Below, one piece after another: positions 58,243-64,000 of a stretch of DNA of 64,000 bases (position 1 is its first letter; each line of letters opens with the position of its first letter). The stretch covers positions 1 to 64,000 of the forward strand of contig VXCM01003484.1 of NCBI GenBank assembly GCA_014773175.1, written 5' to 3'. Below the pieces are notes generated by a model that had not been told where the DNA came from, did no database searches, and saw only the letters and a list, made by a program, of their open reading frames with translations. The stretch comes from Lucifuga dentata. Taxonomy: Eukaryota > Chordata > Actinopteri > Ophidiiformes > Bythitidae. The position numbers and the translations under genes were made by a program.

Positions 58243-58446
58243 AAGCCTGATTGCTGTCTGAGATCCTCTGACAGGAATCTTTTGATGGTTCCCAAATCCC
58301 ACCTTGTTACTAAAGGCGACCGTGATTTTGCTATTCGTACCCCTAGATTATGGAATTCCCTGCCGGAGGACCTCAGACTGGCTCACTCAGTATGTTCTTT
58401 CAAGACCGGTCTGAAGACTTATTTTTATCGTATGGCCTTCCTATAA
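58243..58446 (+). pseudogene. C-terminal end of LINE reverse transcriptase
   Basis: A 67-codon frame without internal stops ends in TAA at 58444-58446. It contains AIRTPRLWNSLPEDLR, then CSFKTGLKTYFYRMAFL at the terminus. The pattern RLWNSLP...LR...FK..LKTYF is the conserved C-terminal tail of Rex1, L2 and related non-LTR retrotransposon ORF2 proteins. Only this 3' part is present, as expected from 5'-truncated insertion by target-primed reverse transcription. Confidence 0.85.
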
Positions 58447-58634
58447 CTGTGGTAACTGTTTTATTATCTGCTTATCTTATTTTATTATTTTATTTTAATT
58501 GTTTTATGGTGTGGCTTAAATTGTTTTAACTGTCATTTCATTGTGCATGTTAACTCAGTTACATTGTTAAGCACCTTGTAACTTTGTTTTGAAAGGTGCT
58601 ATACAAATAAAGTTATTATTAAAGTTATTATTAT
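58447..58634 (+). mobile_element. LINE 3' untranslated tail
   Basis: AT-rich sequence follows the stop codon and ends GGTGCTATACAAATAAAG with two or more TTATTA units. This is the typical 3' terminus of Rex1-like fish LINEs, with an AATAAA signal and a short microsatellite tail instead of poly(A). Confidence 0.75.
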
Positions 58635-60095
58635 AGTCAGTTATGGTTCAATGATAAATAATTACCAGTTGTATATTTTTCCCATCCATCCATCCACCCA
58701 TCAGTTTAGCCACCCGGTCAGTTTAATATCTGTACAGAGGCTTTTTGTGGCTGACTGTCCTGAGGAAACACAACATTTACATTCTTTATCGTGTGCACTG
58801 ATACAATCTTGCACACCTCACCTTGCACCTTTTTGGGGGGTGTGGGGGGGTATTTTATTTGACATAAAATACATAGGCTGCTCAGTGACTTTCATTTTGA
58901 ATAATTTCCAACTTTGAATGGCAGCAGTTTTATTTCCTGCATGCATCTGTGTGAATCAAGCAAAGAAACTGGTTAAGTGGGATTTTGTCTGGATGTAAGC
59001 CTGCTCCCTGTGCTGAGGTTTGAGATAAATGGCTTTTCACTTCTCATTCTGTCATAAAGTTGTACTGTGTCAGCTGCAGTATAGACTTATGACTTTTTGA
59101 TCTTTCAAGAGTTTCAATTCTTATTTGCAGTTTTGCTTTGTAATAACCTTTGATTTCCTTGCTCTAACTGTATCCCAAATTCATGCTTGCTGTCCTTGAT
59201 AAAAAAAAAAATTGGTAAATTTTCTGATTTTTGATTAAACTGTAGCCAAAAGCCTTTTCCATTGTTGTCACACTGTTGACCTCGTTGTCCTGTGAAGGAG
59301 AAGAGTCAGAGTCATTTAGCTTTCCAATTCAGATGTCCATGGCTGAGGACGCAACAGTGTTATTATATGACTTAATAGGGTCTACCTGCCATTTAATTTA
59401 ATCATGACAGAACGGACATCAGAATGTACAGTAGACTGTGAGTATGATTGATCTGGGTGTGATCTGGATGATCATGTATGTAAACCTGGAGTTTGGTGTT
59501 CCATCTCAATATGTGGCAGTCCCACCCAATGGAGTGGGACTGGCGTTTGATGTCTGATGCTGTTACATTGAGCTAGAAGGGCAGAGTGGCAGTGGACAAT
59601 AAACCCTAGTTGGCAGTTGAACACACACACACACACATACACAAAGCTACTGATATGGCCCTCCAAAAGGGGGATCAGAACACACAGCCCTCCCATTTCA
59701 ATCAAGCCAATGACTATATTAGAAGATCAACATTTGAGATATAGTAATTACTAGTTACAGGAAACTGAATTCAGTCAACAGTGGAAAATACAGAGGATGA
59801 GCTGACATGGATTTAAAAATAGACACTGGAGCAAAATGCTCCGATCTGATATGATTAATGCACAAACAAGCTGGCAGCATATTGACAATGAGTCCTTATC
59901 TAAAACAGTATAAACCAGAAATAACATTAATTACACTTCAACATATTTTATTATTAGCTGTTCTCAATTAGATCGAGTCCTATTTTTCGTCATGAGAATT
60001 TGTCATGTTTCTTACAGTTTTTTGGAAGTTTCATAGACAATCCCTTCAAGACTCAAAATAAGTCACATTGCTGCCCTTTCTGAATGTCACATGGG
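58635..60095. other. Non-coding sequence
   Basis: No gene is supported. A small CCAT array lies near 58682-58702 and a G-run near 58832. Confidence 0.5.
60091..60095. repeat. Target-site duplication of solo LTR, left
   Basis: ATGGG directly before the LTR is repeated exactly after it at 60610-60614. Confidence 0.8.
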
Positions 60096-60609
60096 TGTGA
60101 CGGGTGGGATTTGGACCCAAATGCAGCACACAGTACAACTCCAACAAGTAAAGTTCTTTAATAGAGCTCTCAGTCAAACACAGAGGCAGGCAGAAAAACT
60201 GGCAGGACAAAGTGCCTATACAGACACAGTCAAACAAAGAGTCCAAACGCAGAGACTGGAATCGGAGTTGGGGACAGAAGGCAGAGGTGGTGACCAGGGG
60301 AGTGACGAGCAGAATAGTCCAAAACAGGCCGAGTCAGTAACAGAAGGTCAGTCCACAAATGAACGCTGGAATGTCTCGCATCGGGGATGGCAAAGAACAA
60401 TCTGGCAAAGGGTGAGTGTGAGACTGGGGTTTAAATCCATGCTTGATTGGTGCTAATTGGTGACAGCGTCCGAACCTGAAATGAATCAGGCTGATGAACG
60501 GAGGTGAGGAACAGAAGACCAGGCGGGCAGAAATGGCAGGTGAGTAGCTGAGGACCAGGCATGCAGAAATGGCAGGTGAGTGGCTGACCAGACATGCAGA
60601 ACTGTGACA
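60096..60609 (-). mobile_element. Solo LTR, copy B
   Basis: This 514 bp unit begins TGTGACGGG and ends CTGTGACA, flanked by a perfect 5 bp duplication, ATGGG. TG...CA ends with a 5 bp duplication identify an LTR retrotransposon insertion. The minus strand carries a TATA-like GGATTTAAACCCCAG (about 60423-60437) and an ATTAAA signal (60157-60162 on plus) about 60 bp before the end, so transcription would run on the minus strand. It is related to the copy at 6420-6933, 53.7 kb away. No internal gag-pol remains, so it arose by LTR-LTR recombination. Open frames across it are chance. Confidence 0.82.
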
Positions 60610-60614
60610 ATGGG

Positions 60615-60817
60615 AGTCATGCTGAAGATATTATTGTGCATTAAATATAAAACTAAAAAACAACAACCAGGAGTTCTACTGGACTCTCTCTCTCTCTCTT
60701 TATCTCTCACTCTTCAATCAATCAGTATGTACAGTATGTCAACTGTCCAACCAGATGTGACAGTTAAGTGATGCATTTCTTATCTCCTTATAAACATTTG
60801 GTGCATGAGATCCTTGG

Positions 60818-60854
<37 letters not shown>

Positions 60855-63800
60855 GTTGCTTCTAAGTCACAGACAGGTCAATAGATTAACACATCCAGTA
60901 TGAGTTGCTGGTAATAATTAACTGTTAATATTTTACTCAATAAAAATACCACATAAATCTTAAAAGACCATACCACCCATTTTGCATGTTTTAGCCTAAT
61001 ATCATGTAAGATTACTGACAATCATTTCCCAAAGCATACTACTGGAACAGTGAGGTAAAAAAAAGTTTTCCTGATCACCATTGGTTTGAGTTCATTCTGG
61101 TACGGTATTAAAATCAACTTGTTGATACTTGAAATGTTCTTGGGATAGGTAATCCATTATCGTGAACAACACATATATTCAGAGGTTGTTTTTTTTTTCA
61201 AAGTTTTGTAATTTTAGCATTTAAGCGCAATAAAAAGCATGGAGTGAATGTATGTCTCCACCAGGGAATATAGTCCCAAAAGAAAATCTGCATTTATCAA
61301 AAAATTTAAATGACCATGACTTTATAAGGCTGCATAACTGTTAGGCAGGTGAAACATCAATTTTTAAGGTGGGTGTTTCACTTGAATATTTGATTTTGAA
61401 AAATTAAAAGATTTTGGAAAATATCAGGAAAGCTGAAAATCTGAGATTACATACAGTCAAACTAGATTTTGGCATATAAAACAGTTCCACATGCATACAC
61501 ATAGTACAATCTAATAGATTATATCAGCAGTATGTCTGTTATGATTTTTTTTTTTAACCATATGTTATGTTTTTATCATATGTTATTGTCCATATATCCA
61601 TCCTCTATAGGCTCTCCACATCTCTGCACAGTTTGCGTGTGTAACTTTGCATGTAAAGTCATTCAGGATGGGCCTCCTCAACCCTGTGGGATTTCTGTCT
61701 CTTTATGGAAAACCCTAATCTCTATTTCTCCTCCAGTTTTTTCAGTTTTGCATTTAGACTGACTCACTGACTAACTTTTGCCCCAGGTTGATCACTGGCT
61801 TCTCATGCCTCAACATCAAGCATGCAGCTTCCAAGATTTATGACAAAACGGAGTGTGAGAACTGCTTTGCTTTGACTTTAGAGAAAACAGAACTAAGACT
61901 ATTTACATCATGTTACGCATGCCCTTTGCTGATGCTCCCTTACTCTCCACTTCTCTCCCCTTTCTACTCTTGTTTCCTTCTCTCACAGGCTCCTTGATTT
62001 GCTGATGGGTTTCAGCTGTGTGTTCCTGATCAGATATCTATATAATGGGGGTGTGGAGACGCAGAGAAAAAGAAGTCAGCTACCTGTCAGTGTGTTTGTG
62101 TTGTTCATTAGATTTACTACTGACTTGCTTTGGAGGTTTCTGATAGTCTAGACTTCTGTCTTGGGACAATTTCGTTTTTTTATTTAGGTGGATTTTGGGG
62201 GAAGAATGATGACTCATTGTCTGACTTTGCCAGTGTCTTCCTTTACATTTCAGGCCCACATGTCCAACCTGTTTAGTTTTTTTTTGGTAATGCATTACTT
62301 TTTCAAATCAAACACTTGGAGTGGCACATAAAGTTTTCCTTACCCAGAAAATAATGGATGAACTAAATTAAGTCATGTCAAACTCTTAGTGGCAAGGACA
62401 CCAGTTCAAGTTGAAATTGGGCAAACTGTCTACACATTTCTGAATACACTAAAGGTAGAGCTATTGTAAACCATTAATGAAAGGAATGTGTGTAAATGTG
62501 CAATATCTAGCAGTAGTAGTAGTCAACTGGACTCGCTGTTTAGTCTTAAAAGAAGTAATGCCACTCATCCAAGTAGCTTCTTCACATCTGTAAACTGAAA
62601 TTTACCCTCTGAGAGTCATTCACTGTGGGACAGATGACTGGCTGGGTCACATGGGAGATCATGTGAGGGTCGCTGGAGTTGTTAGAGTGACATACTATAC
62701 TTATGTCGACTATATCCTCCCATTTGTATCGATACATAGTTACAATATGCACAGATTCAGCAGCTGTTTAGAAAAGCTTATATTGCAGCATTACAGCTTT
62801 AACACACACTTACACAAACAAAAGTCATCAAAAAGCATTTAAATTCCCCTCCACATCTGCTGGAGTTTACATTCAAGACGGTGATGCTGCTAAGCATCCA
62901 GTTAAGGTGCCTACACATCTGTCAACCTGAATGTTTAGGATATTTCCCCAAAAAATATTTTAATCCTGAAGCATTTGAGTTTAATGTACAGACTAATGCC
63001 TGGTTGAATCCCTGCCTTTTTTCATTACCCCCCTTCTTTCCCTTGTTCTTCATCCTTTCCCTCTTTTATTTTCTGTCACACTCTTTATCTGCTTTCTGAT
63101 TTATATTCCTTCCTGCTATTTCTATTTCCCTCTCCCTCTTTCTCTACGTGCCCTGTCTGTAACTGTGGTCAGCCCTTTTTTCCTATTAGATCACAGGATA
63201 TTTGTTTGCTCCAATTAATTTTTTTTTTCACTGTGCAGGTTGTTTTTTTGTCCGGAGGGCTCTATAAACCAACCATCAGATCAATACCAGACTGCTGCTA
63301 AAGCTGAATCTCTTTTTCCCTCTAGAACCTTGAATTCATCCCTGACCCTCAGCCAAAACACAGCAGTAACACACACACACACACATGTGCACACACACTG
63401 GCCTGCTCCAGTCAACATGGTTGACACACAGTGATAATCTGCCAACTGGCTGATTACCGGCAGGCTCCTCTGTGCAAACATTTACCATATCTATGAATAA
63501 CTGACAAAATAAAACATAAGCAGGGAATAAATTAAGAAGAGGGAAAATACTGATCTCAACCTGAGTAAGATATGTACCAGCCATAAATGTCTGACAAGAG
63601 GAAGCAATAGAAGAAAGGACAGTCAGAGGGTACAGAGATAGAGAGGATATGAAATCGCATAAGACAACAGTGAAGAAAAGAGAAAAAAGAGGGAAGAGGA
63701 AATGAAAGCGAGGATAGAAGCATGTATATAAAGAGAGGAAAGGAGAGAAGGCCACAGGAGAAGACTGAGAGATGAGGAGAGAAGAGATAGTAAACTCAGA

Positions 63801-64000
63801 CAAATCCCTTCTTAATTAACTAAGATAGTTTTCATTGGGGAACACAACTGCATTTGGAAAGAGGACCAAGAAAGTTTTGAAGTTTGCATGATTCAGGTCA
63901 ACCCAACTTATTTTTTGAGGACAATTTTAAAATAAACTCACACATGCTTTTACGCAAATTCGAGCTATAGTTTCTGTATCACCATTTTCTATTTTTGCTC
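60615..64000. other. AT-rich non-coding sequence
   Basis: No gene or element is supported. It includes a 28 bp T-run at 60822-60849 and a short (CA)n at 63370-63385. The sequence around 61995-62100 resembles LTR promoter sequence (TATCTATATAATGGGG), but no ends were found. Confidence 0.45.

Noticed and set aside
61990..62100. LTR promoter-like sequence with TATCTATATAATGGGG
   Set aside because: Neither TG...CA ends nor a target duplication could be found, so a TATA-like string alone is not enough.

Overview
This window looks like a non-coding, repeat-dense stretch of a vertebrate nuclear genome, most likely a teleost fish. The evidence is AT-rich sequence with no long open reading frame, dozens of (CA)n, (CT)n and (GAA)n-type microsatellites, and decayed copies of fish-typical transposable elements (Tc1-like, hAT-like, Harbinger-like, LINE, LTR, tRNA-type SINE). 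I could not support any intact protein-coding gene, rRNA, tRNA gene, CRISPR array or bacterial-style operon. All of the short ORFs are chance, microsatellite-encoded or transposon debris, except one weak candidate terminal exon at about 32.06 kb.

Layout. 1-9.5 kb: a 1.2 kb TA-flanked inverted-repeat element inside an older dispersed repeat (1.4-2.8 kb), a GC-richer block (4.7-5.5 kb), a 514 bp solo LTR (6.4-6.9 kb) and a broken Tc1-like transposon (8.1-9.4 kb). 10.6-15.4 kb: a 1.8 kb hAT-like element with a near-perfect 8 bp target duplication and another inverted-repeat element nested in it, then a second LTR-like copy and a Harbinger-like element. 15.7-24.2 kb: two inverted copies of a teleost dispersed repeat, a 611 bp solo LTR and a hAT-type MITE. 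25.8-27.5 kb: a LINE with endonuclease and reverse-transcriptase fragments, followed by a Harbinger-like MITE with TAA target duplications. 28-48 kb: mostly unique AT-rich DNA and microsatellites, with two more reverse-transcriptase fragments (35.2 and 41.8 kb) and a second copy of the dispersed repeat (37.1 kb). 49.8-55.5 kb: a SINE head between inverted repeats, a near-perfect 215 bp palindromic MITE and a 1.4 kb inverted-repeat element with repetitive subterminal regions. 58.2 kb: the 3' end of a LINE. 60.1 kb: a second 514 bp solo LTR with a perfect 5 bp target duplication.

Sequence quality. The window carries 22 isolated single N characters. Six of them sit between perfect 61-67 bp direct duplications, which is what unmerged overlapping contigs would leave. 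These duplications should not be read as biology; they insert extra sequence into the Tc1 transposase region and the Harbinger-like MITE.

Nothing here amounts to a gene system working together. The most structured unexplained pieces are the 54.07-55.48 kb element, the 52.64 kb palindrome and the nested hAT locus. Unique stretches at 31.1-32.0 and 46.1-46.6 kb are plausible regulatory sequence, but conservation could not be tested.
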